From assembly GCA_002373505.1 (NCBI GenBank), contig DFKE01000011.1, positions 1 through 64,000 on the forward strand: a stretch of DNA of 64,000 nucleotides. The letters run 5' to 3'. Position 1 is the stretch's first letter. The number at the start of each line of letters is the position of its first letter. This DNA comes from Bacteroidales bacterium UBA3653 (GTDB taxonomy: Bacteria > Bacteroidota > Bacteroidia > Bacteroidales > Paludibacteraceae). Position numbers and translations under genes: made by a program. Shown piece after piece: positions 24,750 through 33,488 of this stretch. The notes beneath the pieces are model-generated. The model was not told the DNA's origin. It made no database searches and saw only the letters and a program-made list of their open reading frames with translations.

Positions 24750-24795
24750 GGTTAATATATTTACCATTTGGTTTATTAACCATTTGGTCATTTTT
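24750..24795. repeat. AAATGGT-family heptamer repeat
   Basis: ATTTACCATTTGGTTTATTAA and ACCATTTGGTCATTTTTC. On the minus strand this is the same AAATGACCAAATGGTAAAT element as at 33436-33487 and within GH97. It covers the SulP stop codon. Confidence 0.8.
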
Positions 24796-26539
24796 CTTTC
24801 TTGTTCATCCGGTCGATCAGATCCTGGGCGCGGCGGAGTGCAAAGTGGATGTTTGCGCATATGTTATGCGGATCCATCTGTTGCTCTATACCGCCTTGTA
24901 ACAGCTGCTTGTGTACGTGGTCGTTCACGCCGGAGAGGATGATGGTCATACCCTCTTTGTGTGACCGCTGGATGAGCATGCTGAGGTTGTGCATTGCGGT
25001 TGAATCGACAAAAGGCACTTTACGCATGCGGATGATGCGGACCGGATATTTCTCGCTGCTTACGTGTCCCATTACGTCGTCAAACTTATTGGCTATACCG
25101 AAGAAATACGGCCCATCGATCTCATATACCTCTACTCCTCTGGGGATCGTCAGGTGCTCTAAGTTCAGTGCGCTCTCCGTATCCTCGTTCGGGTCTATCT
25201 CGTCGTGGAAGGTACGGATATGTGTCTCCTCGTTCGTACGCATCAGGAACAGAACCATTGCCAGCAGGATGCCTACTTCGATAGCTACGGTCAGATCGAA
25301 TATGACGGTCAGGAAGAACGTGATCAATAGCACCCATAGATCGCGGTTGGGATGCTTGATCAGGCCTACTATCGTCTTCCATCCGCTCATTGAATAGGCT
25401 ACCATGATCAGCACTGCTGCCAGACACGGCATAGGTATCAAGCCTACCAGTTTGCCCATGAACAGCAGTACCATCATCAGCACTGCGGCATGCACAACAC
25501 CGGCTATTGGACTGCGGCCCCCGTTGTTGATGTTCGTCATCGTGCGCGCGATCGCGCCTGTAGCGGGGATACCTCCGAAGAAAGGAACCACTATGTTTGC
25601 CATTCCTTGCGCAATCAGCTCCGTGTTCGAGTTGTGTTTGTCGCCTATCACGCCGTCTGCCACCATCGCTGATAGCAGCGACTCGATGGCTCCTAACATC
25701 GCTATCGTGAAAGCCGAGGGAAAGAGCTTCTGCATCGTCGTGAACACCGTCTCGCTTTCTGCTATCTCGATACCCGGCATATGCGGAGCCGGAATACCGT
25801 GAGGCAGGGTGTACAGGTCGCTGATGGTCTGCAGACCGGCTACGCCCCATTCCGCAGGAGCATATCTCTTCAATAGCCATACGGCAAGGGTCGCTAATAT
25901 GATAGCGGTCAGACTCCCCGGAATCTTCTTCGTGATATACGGCATGCCGATACAGATACCTAATGAGAACACACCTACGCCTAAGCTCCACCAGTGTACA
26001 TGAAAATGCTTCGCGTAGAAGATCCATTTGTCGATAAAATTAGCCGGCACATCGCTTAGCCCCAGACCGAAGAAGTCATTCATCTGTGTGCTGAAGATGG
26101 TCAGCGCGATACCTGCCGTGAATCCGACGATAACAGGATAAGGTACGAACTTGATCACCGATCCTAATTTCGTCAGACCCATGATGACCAGCAGGATACC
26201 CGCCATCACCGTCGCGATCATCAATCCGCCCAAACCGAACTCCTGGATGATACCGTATATGATCACGATGAACGCACCCGTCGGACCGCCTATCTGGACC
26301 TTGCTCCCACCGAATAGGGAGATCAGCAGACCGGCTATGATCGCCGTCACCAACCCTTCCGTCGGACCTACACCCGATGAGATTCCGAACGCAATGGCGA
26401 GCGGGATAGCTACGATTCCTACTATGATGCCCGCTAACGTATCCTGACCTAACTGAGCTGTGCTGTACGAGCGGAGGGTGGTGAATAACTTCGGAGAAAA
26501 GACCTCTTTGATGGAGTATTGCATAATTTTTCTCCCCAT
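24788..26539 (-). CDS. SulP-family anion permease with STAS domain
   Basis: A 583-residue membrane transporter for sulfate, bicarbonate or a related anion. About 10-12 hydrophobic segments occupy residues 25-430, with the SulP region GPTGAFIVIIYGI and the SLFGGSKVQIGGP segment early on. A C-terminal STAS domain spans about 455-575 (VPFVDSTAMHNLSMLI). The substrate cannot be assigned. The start at 26539 gives MGRKIMQYSIKEVF; the Met at residue 6 (26524) fits related proteins better but is not decisive. A clear promoter lies at 26569-26601. The reverse rubrerythrin gene follows. Confidence 0.92.
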   Translation of the reverse strand: MGRKIMQYSIKEVFSPKLFTTLRSYSTAQLGQDTLAGIIVGIVAIPLAIAFGISSGVGPTEGLVTAIIAGLLISLFGGSKVQIGGPTGAFIVIIYGIIQEFGLGGLMIATVMAGILLVIMGLTKLGSVIKFVPYPVIVGFTAGIALTIFSTQMNDFFGLGLSDVPANFIDKWIFYAKHFHVHWWSLGVGVFSLGICIGMPYITKKIPGSLTAIILATLAVWLLKRYAPAEWGVAGLQTISDLYTLPHGIPAPHMPGIEIAESETVFTTMQKLFPSAFTIAMLGAIESLLSAMVADGVIGDKHNSNTELIAQGMANIVVPFFGGIPATGAIARTMTNINNGGRSPIAGVVHAAVLMMVLLFMGKLVGLIPMPCLAAVLIMVAYSMSGWKTIVGLIKHPNRDLWVLLITFFLTVIFDLTVAIEVGILLAMVLFLMRTNEETHIRTFHDEIDPNEDTESALNLEHLTIPRGVEVYEIDGPYFFGIANKFDDVMGHVSSEKYPVRIIRMRKVPFVDSTAMHNLSMLIQRSHKEGMTIILSGVNDHVHKQLLQGGIEQQMDPHNICANIHFALRRAQDLIDRMNKKEK

Positions 26540-26562
26540 TTAGGGGACTGGGGGGACCTGTT
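26531..26562. repeat. C-run/G-run repeat at the SulP start
   Basis: CTCCCCATTTAGGGGACTGGGGGG. Its reverse complement resembles the in-frame element of the TrmH gene at 14907-14938. Confidence 0.6.
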
Positions 26563-26568
26563 TTTGCC

Positions 26569-26601
26569 GCAAAGGTACTGCTTTTTTTCTATATACACAA
26601 A
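26569..26601 (-). promoter_or_regulatory. Promoter of the SulP gene
   Basis: On the minus strand TTTG (26598-26601), a 20-nt spacer and TACCTTTGC (26569-26577), preceded by the recurrent AAAAAAGCAG extension. Confidence 0.8.
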
Positions 26602-26638
26602 CTTTTTTGCGAAAAAATTATCGCTTATGCGAAAAAAA

Positions 26639-27403
26639 TTATCGCTGCCGCTCCCCTACAAACAAATCCGGCCGGTCAGTGATGATTCCCTCCACCCCCG
26701 CCGGCGCTTTGGCGGGATCATCGACCGTCCATACCTTCACCTCTTTCCCATGCGCATGCATATCCCGGATAAAATGGCCGGTGGCGAAAAGACGGAATAT
26801 ATTGAAGGACGCCACGAAATCGTATTTCTCCCAGCTGAATTTCGCAAAACTATTGTCAATCAATAGATTCCCTATTCGCACAACCAACAGTTTCTCCAGC
26901 CGAAGCATCGGATCAATAGCATGCAGTTTGAACAACACATCGTCGTTGAAAGACTGAAAAACCACATCTCCCTCCATCCCGTGCGCTTTCACAATACTGT
27001 CTGCGAGCGCCTCGATACCCGGGTATTGGTCGTCACGTTTTTTCTTAATCTCCAGCAGCAAACGGCACTTGCCTTTGCATAATTGCAGCACCTGCTCCAG
27101 CGTCGGTATGGTCTCGTTGGAAACCGTTCCGTCCCGGTTGAGCAGCCTCAGTTCCCTAATCTGCGCCAGAGTCATCTCTTCGATCTTGCCTTTGCCGTTC
27201 GTCGTGCGGTTCACTTTCCGGTCATGGCAGACAACAATCTGCCTGTCGGCGGTAAGGTGAAGATCCACCTCCACCATATCCGCTCCGGTAGCGATGCCTT
27301 TCTCGATACAGGAGAGGCTGTTCTCCGTTCCCAACAATGCACCTCCGCGGTGCGCAATAATCATGGATGCCAAAACAGACATACAAATCAGTAGTTTATT
27401 CAT
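26639..27403 (-). CDS. Glycerophosphodiester phosphodiesterase
   Basis: A 254-residue GDPD TIM-barrel enzyme hydrolysing glycerophosphodiesters. The catalytic pattern is AHRGG (His about 18), ENSLSC and MVEVDLHLTADRQIVVCHD, with LLLEIKK further on. The C-terminal VWTVDD and GIITDRPDL are typical. The ATG at 27403 shares its first base with the stop of the upstream NTPase gene (TAATG), a sign of translational coupling. It adds a hydrophobic N-terminus too close to the active-site strand to be an ordinary signal peptide. The Met at 27364 (MIIAHRGG) would give the usual cytosolic form. Confidence 0.9.
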   Translation of the reverse strand: MNKLLICMSVLASMIIAHRGGALLGTENSLSCIEKGIATGADMVEVDLHLTADRQIVVCHDRKVNRTTNGKGKIEEMTLAQIRELRLLNRDGTVSNETIPTLEQVLQLCKGKCRLLLEIKKKRDDQYPGIEALADSIVKAHGMEGDVVFQSFNDDVLFKLHAIDPMLRLEKLLVVRIGNLLIDNSFAKFSWEKYDFVASFNIFRLFATGHFIRDMHAHGKEVKVWTVDDPAKAPAGVEGIITDRPDLFVGERQR

Positions 27404-30400
27404 TACAAATGAAGGTTGAACATTTTGTTAAATACTATTTTTACCACCGATTCGAACCACTCGAAACTATCCTTCGCTGTGCTCGTCGCCTGCAGGGACT
27501 GCACGACCACATCGTCAATCGTCTCTTCGTGTATCAGTGTGTAAATCAATGCGTTTCCGAACTTATGGGTGAACAGGTCGGAAAGCCTTTCGCCGCCCGG
27601 CGTGTATCCTAATATCTCATCCTTGTAGTCTCCTATTCCGGGGAAAGAGAGGGAGATGATATCTTTGGTGAGGAAGGCGTTTACCTGCGCCGGGAAATAG
27701 TTCTTCGCCGTGCCGAGGATCTTGCCTATCAGATTGATGACGGACTCCTTCGTATCCGGATAGCGCGGGTTGGCGTTCGTCTCAAACTCCTCCAGCACCT
27801 GCCGGTTCGGAATCTGCTCCATCACGGAATAGAGCAGGTCAAGCGAGGTGTAAATATACCCCGAGTCGGAGACGAGTTCGGATATATTATTGAGCAGGTG
27901 CACGAGCAGCTCCTTGTCTCGCGTCTCAACGGCGCTTCGGATCAGTTCCCGGAACGCCGGTACGGACTTGCCCTCCGGGTCTCTGTTATCGCCATACCGC
28001 ACGCAGTAAACCATCGCGTACCAGGTCATCACATTGCGTTTGTAGAGCTGCATCGGGTTGGCTTTGTAGCTATTCCGCCCCTTAAACCATCCCCGGCATC
28101 TCAGCGTCCAGTCCACGCACCATTCGGTGAGCATCTCTTCCACCTCTTGCGGCAGTTCCGGCAGTTTGAGCCCTAACTGGTACAGCACGTAGATAAAAGA
28201 CATCTGCGAATAATCGAACCATTCGGAGTCTCTGTTGCTTCCTGCCCGCAGGGCCTGCACGATCGGCTCTACATGCTGATAACCCGCCATGGCGGCAATG
28301 ATGAGCAGCCGCTCCATGGCGAAATAGCTGAGGCTGTCGCCGGACTTGTACGCCTCGATGATCTTCGGTATCCAGGCTTGCCATTCCGTTTCGCTCGGTG
28401 CATCCGGCCGGCCTTTTCTGGAATAGAAATAGGCAAAGGGTGCTATGGCAGCCAGGTCGATGGCGTGCGTATCCCAATAGGTCGCATATTCGATCACATT
28501 GTTGACATAGTCGGACTGGAAGAGCACCTGACGCCGCATGACGAGTTGCACGAAAGGCAGCACGATCCGGAAGAGGGTGAAGTTAGCCGTCAGATGTTTG
28601 GCTACAGCGGTGATCTCGTCGAAGATCTCGCCTACCTGATACCCGGCCTGCCCTCCTTCGTCTCCCGCGAGCACGCGGTCGATGATCAAGAGGATATTGA
28701 TCCGCGTACCCGTCTCCAGGAACGTCATCACCCTCTTGCGGCGGGCACCTTGAACCAGACCGACGAGCGGCGTATGATGGATATAATTGTACATATGCGC
28801 CACTATCTGGCGCGTGATATTCTGCTTCAGCGGCGTATAGGACATCGTATGGCTCTTGTTCGAAGCATAGTAGATCATCAGGCATATATTGTCCTTGATC
28901 TCGGTAATAGCGTCGTCCAGGACGATATCCAGCAGTTCGAACGGATTCCTGTCGTATAACCCCTCGTTGTGGTAATCGGTCATGAAAACGCCGTTGATCA
29001 GCGTGCCGGAAGCCAGCCGCTTGCGGTTCATCAGGGGCGCGAGCCTTGCGCTCAGCCCTTTGAACTGCGCAATAGTCTCATTGTCCGCTTTGTTCTTCTC
29101 GATGATCTTCGTCACGTTGTTGTACTCGGTGATCGTCTCGCGCAGGTCGTCCTCGGTGTAGGTCAGCAGTTCGTGCAACAGCGAGAAGAGCGGGATTTCG
29201 TAGTTCTCCGTCACGAGGGTGTTCATCACATCCGTGACGAGGGTCATGATCGTGAAATTATCGCTATGGTCGCTCGCCAGGCGGATGATGGTCCGGGGAT
29301 TGGAGGTACGCATATAATCCATGATCAGCACATTGCGCAGCGTACTGATGAATACTTCGTTCGCAGCGGCTTTCTCTATCGTACGGACATACACCTCCGC
29401 CGGGATAGGCGTGTCGTCGGCCAGATCCTTCGTCTCCCGATCGAAATAGGTTACGGCGAGCATGTACTCCAGAAAACGCTCGTAGATAAACTGCACTTTC
29501 TCTCCCTTGACGAGGCGCAAGATCGGTCGCTCGGGTTTGTTGAGCAGCTCTTTGAATGCAATCGTGTCGGCTTTCTCTCCCAGCCACGCTGTCATCACGG
29601 AGTCCTGCGCCGTACCTCCTTCGTAGGACGCCAACAGATAGGCTGCTATCTCGCGCAGGATCTCCACCTGCCTGTTGCCGGCATAGGAATGGTTGATATC
29701 ATGCACCATCTTGGCGAACAGCGCGATGGAGGTATATCGGGCGTTGTCGTCCGGCAGGCTGTAACCCAGATAATTGGTGCAGACGATCTTGAGAATCAGC
29801 GGGTTCTTGATGCGGATGATGTTCTTCCGCGCGATGTCTTCGTATCGCGTCGCCATCTGGTACAGGTCCTGATAGATAGCGTAAGCGCGCGTGAGCTCGC
29901 TGTCCGTGAAGGAGCGAACGGTCGCCTCTTCCCCTAACCGGCTGAAAAGGGACATGTCCTGCTGCTTCTGCTGCGGCCTCAGTTCGTTCTGCCAGGTGTA
30001 GTTGCGGCAGGTGAAAATAACGCGGAAGGCGGATAACTCATGCCGCCCGAACAGCGCGTATATGTCTTTGTACAGCGCGAGTGCTCCGCTGTCGCCCGCC
30101 TCCGTATTGGGATAGGTCAGCACCTCGTTGATGGCGTCGAAAAGAATGAAAATACGCCTCCCCGCCTTCACCGCCTTGTCGCTCGTCAGCTGCAGAAAAG
30201 CATGGATGTCTTTCTTGCGCGAGAGATCGAAAAGCGTCCTTAACCGCTGCTCCAGCGTCTGCTCCGCGAACTCCGAACTGGCGAAGGTGACAACCGCATC
30301 TTCGCTCCCGATCAGCTGCTCTGTCCAGTGGCATAACTGCGTCGTCTTGCCTTGACCCGCTTCGCCCAACAGCGGCAGCAAGCGGTCGTCCGACTCGCCG

Positions 30401-31281
30401 AAAGCGCGGAAAATAGCCGCCAGATTATCCCGCTCTACGAATAACTCGCGGTTGTATTTCTTCTCCGCATACATATGGCTGAGGTATTCCTGCGAGTACC
30501 CCGCCATACACTGCCGCAACTCGCTCCAGTTGAGGTCCTTCGCGATGTCGAAGGTCGGTACGATACCTTGCATCCAGGCGTCGAAAGGAGTATTCAGCGC
30601 GTCGGTGATAACGGTGACGGCATGTTCATCGGAGGAGATGAAACTGATCTCTTCCTCTTTGAGGGTCTGGAAGACATAGATATATCCTTTCCCGGAGCGG
30701 TGAATCAGCGGATAGAGATCTATCTGCCGTCCGTCGGGCGCGGTGAACCAATAGAAATTATCTTCCGGCTCTTCCTTATACTGCGCGAGCACGCTCAAGA
30801 TATCAGCCAGTTCGTCCACCCGCCCCTCTATCTGACCTACTACCTCTTCGTAGATACCCTCTGCCAGGGTCGTGCCGTGTCCTTTGTATTCATTGCGGAT
30901 CTGGACGATACTCTTCTCTTTCTTGCTGCCGAGCCATAGGTTGCGTTTGGGCGTCGCGATCTTCAGCATCGCCTTCGTCAGCGGCTCGTCCGGGAGCACA
31001 TCCTTCGCCGCCGCTACGATCCTCGGCAGGATATCATTGGTCCAGTCCCCGAACGAGAGCGGACGCTTGGTGTCGATCTTGTTCACCGCCAAAACGGCTT
31101 GAGGATGAGGCTGTTGCTCCGCATCGCGCACCAAACCCAGCAGCACGATAGACAGATACTGAGCCGATACTTCGAAGAAATCCAGGGCATAATTCATCGC
31201 TTTGGAATAGACGCCCGCTTCGCGAGAACGGCGGTATTGCTCCAGAGGGTGAGCCAGAGAGATAGGAAGAGAACCGGTCAT
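27403..31281 (-). CDS. Large NACHT/STAND NTPase with HEPN-like N-terminal motif
   Basis: A 1292-residue signalling NTPase. Residues 1-170 are helical with RNEYKGH (129-135), matching the Rx4-6H motif of HEPN ribonucleases. A small beta-rich stretch follows at about 175-230. Walker A is GEAGQGKTTQ (306-315), Walker B is RIFILFDAINE (376-386) and a sensor-like arginine is in VIFTCRN (421-427). NPLILKIVC (about 493) suits the winged-helix region of NACHT proteins. The remaining 750 or so residues are helical and repeat-like, as in sensor regions of bacterial NLR-like defence proteins. The start is placed at 31281 beside the promoter, because longer frames would cross it. It is divergent from a CorA-like membrane protein and coupled to a GDPD gene. 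The defence role is inferred. Confidence 0.8.
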   Translation of the reverse strand: MTGSLPISLAHPLEQYRRSREAGVYSKAMNYALDFFEVSAQYLSIVLLGLVRDAEQQPHPQAVLAVNKIDTKRPLSFGDWTNDILPRIVAAAKDVLPDEPLTKAMLKIATPKRNLWLGSKKEKSIVQIRNEYKGHGTTLAEGIYEEVVGQIEGRVDELADILSVLAQYKEEPEDNFYWFTAPDGRQIDLYPLIHRSGKGYIYVFQTLKEEEISFISSDEHAVTVITDALNTPFDAWMQGIVPTFDIAKDLNWSELRQCMAGYSQEYLSHMYAEKKYNRELFVERDNLAAIFRAFGESDDRLLPLLGEAGQGKTTQLCHWTEQLIGSEDAVVTFASSEFAEQTLEQRLRTLFDLSRKKDIHAFLQLTSDKAVKAGRRIFILFDAINEVLTYPNTEAGDSGALALYKDIYALFGRHELSAFRVIFTCRNYTWQNELRPQQKQQDMSLFSRLGEEATVRSFTDSELTRAYAIYQDLYQMATRYEDIARKNIIRIKNPLILKIVCTNYLGYSLPDDNARYTSIALFAKMVHDINHSYAGNRQVEILREIAAYLLASYEGGTAQDSVMTAWLGEKADTIAFKELLNKPERPILRLVKGEKVQFIYERFLEYMLAVTYFDRETKDLADDTPIPAEVYVRTIEKAAANEVFISTLRNVLIMDYMRTSNPRTIIRLASDHSDNFTIMTLVTDVMNTLVTENYEIPLFSLLHELLTYTEDDLRETITEYNNVTKIIEKNKADNETIAQFKGLSARLAPLMNRKRLASGTLINGVFMTDYHNEGLYDRNPFELLDIVLDDAITEIKDNICLMIYYASNKSHTMSYTPLKQNITRQIVAHMYNYIHHTPLVGLVQGARRKRVMTFLETGTRINILLIIDRVLAGDEGGQAGYQVGEIFDEITAVAKHLTANFTLFRIVLPFVQLVMRRQVLFQSDYVNNVIEYATYWDTHAIDLAAIAPFAYFYSRKGRPDAPSETEWQAWIPKIIEAYKSGDSLSYFAMERLLIIAAMAGYQHVEPIVQALRAGSNRDSEWFDYSQMSFIYVLYQLGLKLPELPQEVEEMLTEWCVDWTLRCRGWFKGRNSYKANPMQLYKRNVMTWYAMVYCVRYGDNRDPEGKSVPAFRELIRSAVETRDKELLVHLLNNISELVSDSGYIYTSLDLLYSVMEQIPNRQVLEEFETNANPRYPDTKESVINLIGKILGTAKNYFPAQVNAFLTKDIISLSFPGIGDYKDEILGYTPGGERLSDLFTHKFGNALIYTLIHEETIDDVVVQSLQATSTAKDSFEWFESVVKIVFNKMFNLHL

Positions 31282-31298
31282 AATACTACATTTTGGGT

Positions 31299-31331
31299 GC
31301 AAAGATAGTAAAAAATTTGCATATATACAAA
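31299..31331 (-). promoter_or_regulatory. Promoter of the NACHT/STAND NTPase gene
   Basis: On the minus strand TTTG (31328-31331), a 20-nt spacer and TATCTTTGC (31299-31307). It overlaps the opposing promoter at 31316-31347. Confidence 0.75.
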
Positions 31332-31347
31332 AAAAATAGTAATTTTG
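31316..31347 (+). promoter_or_regulatory. Promoter of the CorA-like membrane protein gene
   Basis: TTTG (31316-31319), a 20-nt spacer and TAATTTTG (31340-31347), 25 nt before the ATG. Its -33 box lies inside the spacer of the divergent promoter. Confidence 0.72.
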
Positions 31348-31372
31348 CCCCGAATTTTTAACACCATCCGGT

Positions 31373-32572
31373 ATGCTGATCAAAAATAATAGTTTTTTAT
31401 GCGGATATTTCTCGATCCCCCGTTCCTTGCAACCTTTGCAGCAGGGATGGCAAAAAAACGTCTGCACGGCTGAGGAGCGCGCGAACCTGAATAATTATTA
31501 TTTCCCGGAGTTCGCACAGTATATAACGGCAGAGATCACGATGTACACCCTCCCTCTGAACAGGACCTGTACGCTCGATCTCGGCGAGGAGCAAGTATCC
31601 TTCCTCATAGAGAATATACGGCTCTGGGAAGCGCCTTTCCATATTGTCCTCTATGCGGTCAATATCCGGTTCGAAGGCGTGGAGTTCAATCTCGTCACCC
31701 ATGCGCTGAATATCCTCCGCAACTGCGCCTATTACACCTCCGCCCAGCGTGAGTTTATCGATATCGCCCTTGCGCCCGTAGCGGCAGTCTATGGGGCAGA
31801 AACTTCCCTCGATATGTCGTGGCTGGTGGAGAGCGGCAATAAATTCAAACTATTCCAGATTGTCCGTCTGCCGGAAGGAATAGAGAAGGGGGACGAACAG
31901 CTTCTTCTCTACGATGCCGGCACCCTCGCCCCGCATACGCCTCTCAGCTCGGGAATCAACAGCCCTGCTTACATAGACCAAGTCCTCGCGGAGCATACGA
32001 TATCCGTCTTCGCCGGATGGACGGGACTTGCGCTGCTCGATACCTTCACCCTCCTCTCCGCCGATACCCCTGACCGTGTGCTCCAAAACTGGGAAAAGGA
32101 CTATTTCGAGAAGATCTATATCTACCAACTATTCCGGAAGGTATTCCTCTATTCGGTTAATCTCCATTACCGTCGCCGGAGCGAGGATGTAGCCGTGCTT
32201 GAGTCGCGCCTCAGTGAATTCGAGCAGCGGTACAGCTATACCTCTATCTCGTATAATTTCCTGCCGAATATCATCAATTCGGCGATGGAGAAGAGTCTCA
32301 ATACCCAGCAGGACTACGACCAGCTCGATAAGATGATAGGCAAAGAAATCGAGGTGCGGCGTCATCGTGCGGAGGAGCGAACGAATAATTTCCTCACCTT
32401 CCTCACCTGCCTCACCATCTTCTCTGCCATCTATGATTTCGCGAGCCTGCTCAATGAGTCTTTCGGGTATGACACCTTCTTCCCCAGCGGCTATTTCGGC
32501 TTCCGACTTGTAGGTACCACCTTGCTCCTGATAATCCTCCTGGTTTACCTCTTTCTCGTGCGCAGAAAATAA
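31373..32572 (+). CDS. CorA-like membrane protein with two C-terminal TM helices
   Basis: A 399-residue protein with a large soluble N-terminal region of mixed alpha/beta and then long charged helices (about 265-340, e.g. KMIGKEIEVRRHRAEERTNN). Two transmembrane helices close the chain (about 341-362 and 378-396), which ends in RRK. This is the layout of CorA-type channels, but the GMN selectivity motif of magnesium channels is not present between the helices. The gene is divergent from the HEPN-NACHT protein, with overlapping promoters. Bacterial defence systems are known to use CorA-like proteins as membrane-acting effectors, so a paired role is plausible but unproven. No closer family is recognised. 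Confidence 0.7.
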   Translation: MLIKNNSFLCGYFSIPRSLQPLQQGWQKNVCTAEERANLNNYYFPEFAQYITAEITMYTLPLNRTCTLDLGEEQVSFLIENIRLWEAPFHIVLYAVNIRFEGVEFNLVTHALNILRNCAYYTSAQREFIDIALAPVAAVYGAETSLDMSWLVESGNKFKLFQIVRLPEGIEKGDEQLLLYDAGTLAPHTPLSSGINSPAYIDQVLAEHTISVFAGWTGLALLDTFTLLSADTPDRVLQNWEKDYFEKIYIYQLFRKVFLYSVNLHYRRRSEDVAVLESRLSEFEQRYSYTSISYNFLPNIINSAMEKSLNTQQDYDQLDKMIGKEIEVRRHRAEERTNNFLTFLTCLTIFSAIYDFASLLNESFGYDTFFPSGYFGFRLVGTTLLLIILLVYLFLVRRK

Positions 32573-32619
32573 ACGAATCGGGAAATTTTAAAGATTTTTT
32601 TCATTTTTTTGACAAAATA

Positions 32620-32651
32620 TTTGGCTATCTCAAAAAAAAGCAGTACCTTTG
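32620..32651 (+). promoter_or_regulatory. Promoter of the rpmB-rpmG-DUF4295 operon
   Basis: TTTG (32620-32623), a 20-nt spacer and TACCTTTGC (32644-32652), with the AAAAAAAGCAG extension. A leader of about 60 nt precedes rpmB. Confidence 0.8.
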
Positions 32652-32717
32652 CGCGATTTTTCGTGTAATAGTGCGAAGAATCTCTGGAATCGAGAAAAAT
32701 ATAAAATATATACTACA

Positions 32718-32954
32718 ATGTCAAAAATTTGTCAAATTACAGGCAAGCAAGCCATGGGCGGATGCAATGTATCCCACTCGAAGCGCCGTACGAAACGTAC
32801 CTTCGATGTGAACCTCTTCCGCCGCAAGTTCTACTGGGTAGAACGTGATGTATGGATCGAGCTGAACGTGAGTGCAGCCGGTCTGAGAACTATTAACAAG
32901 ATAGGCCTCGATGCAGCCCTCAAACAAGCTGCGGAGAAGGGTTATCTATATTAA
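32718..32954 (+). CDS. rpmB: 50S ribosomal protein bL28
   Basis: A 78-residue ribosomal protein starting MSKICQITGKQAMGG, with the NVSHSKRRTKRTFDVNL core typical of bL28. The ATG at 32718 is the conserved start; further upstream the frame crosses the promoter. It is the first gene of a three-gene operon with rpmG and the DUF4295 gene, the usual Bacteroidota arrangement. Confidence 0.97.
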   Translation: MSKICQITGKQAMGGCNVSHSKRRTKRTFDVNLFRRKFYWVERDVWIELNVSAAGLRTINKIGLDAALKQAAEKGYLY

Positions 32955-32970
32955 CGAAAGGAGCTAAACA

Positions 32971-33159
32971 ATGGCAAAGAAAACGAAAGAAGCCCGCGTT
33001 CAAGTGATCCTTGAGTGCACTGAGCAGAAAGCCAGCGGTGTTCCCGGTATGTCTCGCTACATTACCACTAAGAACCGCAAGAACACTCCTGATCGTTTGG
33101 AGCTCATGAAGTACAATCCCTATTTGAAGCGTTACACGCTGCATAAAGAGATTAAGTAA
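32971..33159 (+). CDS. rpmG: 50S ribosomal protein bL33
   Basis: A 62-residue basic protein (MAKKTKEARVQVILECTE, then RYITTKNRKNTPDRLELMKYN), a standard bL33 of the cysteine-poor form. A strong ribosome binding site (AAAGGAG) precedes the ATG. It lies 16 nt after rpmB. Confidence 0.97.
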   Translation: MAKKTKEARVQVILECTEQKASGVPGMSRYITTKNRKNTPDRLELMKYNPYLKRYTLHKEIK

Positions 33160-33188
33160 TTAACCCCTAATTAGAAAGGCTTAGAACT

Positions 33189-33341
33189 ATGGCAAAGAAA
33201 GCGGTCGCAACCCTTCAAACCGGTAACTCCGGACGCGCGCACTCTAAGTGCATCAAGATGGTTAAGTCGCCTAAAACAGGGGCTTACATCTTCCAGGAAG
33301 AAATTGTGCTCAACGAGAAAGTACAGGAGTTCTTCAAGTAA
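33189..33341 (+). CDS. DUF4295 small basic protein
   Basis: A 50-residue basic protein beginning MAKKAVATLQTGNSGRAHSK and ending VLNEKVQEFFK. This short protein is conserved in Bacteroidota directly after rpmG and is presumed to be ribosome-associated, though its role is not established. The gene has an AGAAAGG-like site ahead of the ATG and is 29 nt downstream of rpmG. In many relatives ftsY follows; here a repeat, a terminator and a lipid kinase gene follow instead. Confidence 0.88.
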   Translation: MAKKAVATLQTGNSGRAHSKCIKMVKSPKTGAYIFQEEIVLNEKVQEFFK

Positions 33342-33362
33342 CTCGAAAGTCGAAAGACTCGG
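33342..33362. repeat. CGAAAGTCGAAAGAC repeat fragment
   Basis: A short copy of the AGTCGAAAGAC element of the thrS region, directly after the DUF4295 stop codon. Confidence 0.65.
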
Positions 33363-33373
33363 GACAAAAAACA

Positions 33374-33410
33374 AAAAAATCGATATACATTTGCGTATGT
33401 CGATTTTTTT
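33374..33410 (+). terminator. Terminator of the rpmB operon (overlaps next promoter)
   Basis: Stem of AAAAAAATCGA / TCGATTTTTTT with ATAC/GTAT inside it and a short loop, ending in a T-tract. The loop contains the TTTG of the next promoter. Confidence 0.7.
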
Positions 33411-33421
33411 GTGTAACTTTG
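33390..33421 (+). promoter_or_regulatory. Promoter of the lipid kinase operon
   Basis: TTTG (33390-33393) in the terminator loop, a 20-nt spacer and TAACTTTG (33414-33421). Confidence 0.75.
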
Positions 33422-33435
33422 CACTCGCTTTACAA

Positions 33436-33487
33436 ATAACCAAATGGTAAATGACCAAATGGTAAATGAATAAATCGTAAATGATAT
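33436..33487. repeat. AAATGGT/AAATGAC heptamer repeat
   Basis: Period-7/8 units AAATGGT, AAATGAC, AAATGAA and AAATCGT between the promoter and the lipid kinase ATG. Related copies lie at 8476-8551, 24750-24795 and 35840-35897. Confidence 0.85.
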
Positions 33488-33488
33488 C

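Noticed and set aside
31373..32572. Functional CorA magnesium transporter
   Set aside because: The two C-terminal TM helices fit, but the GMN motif expected after the first helix is absent and the gene is paired with a STAND NTPase.
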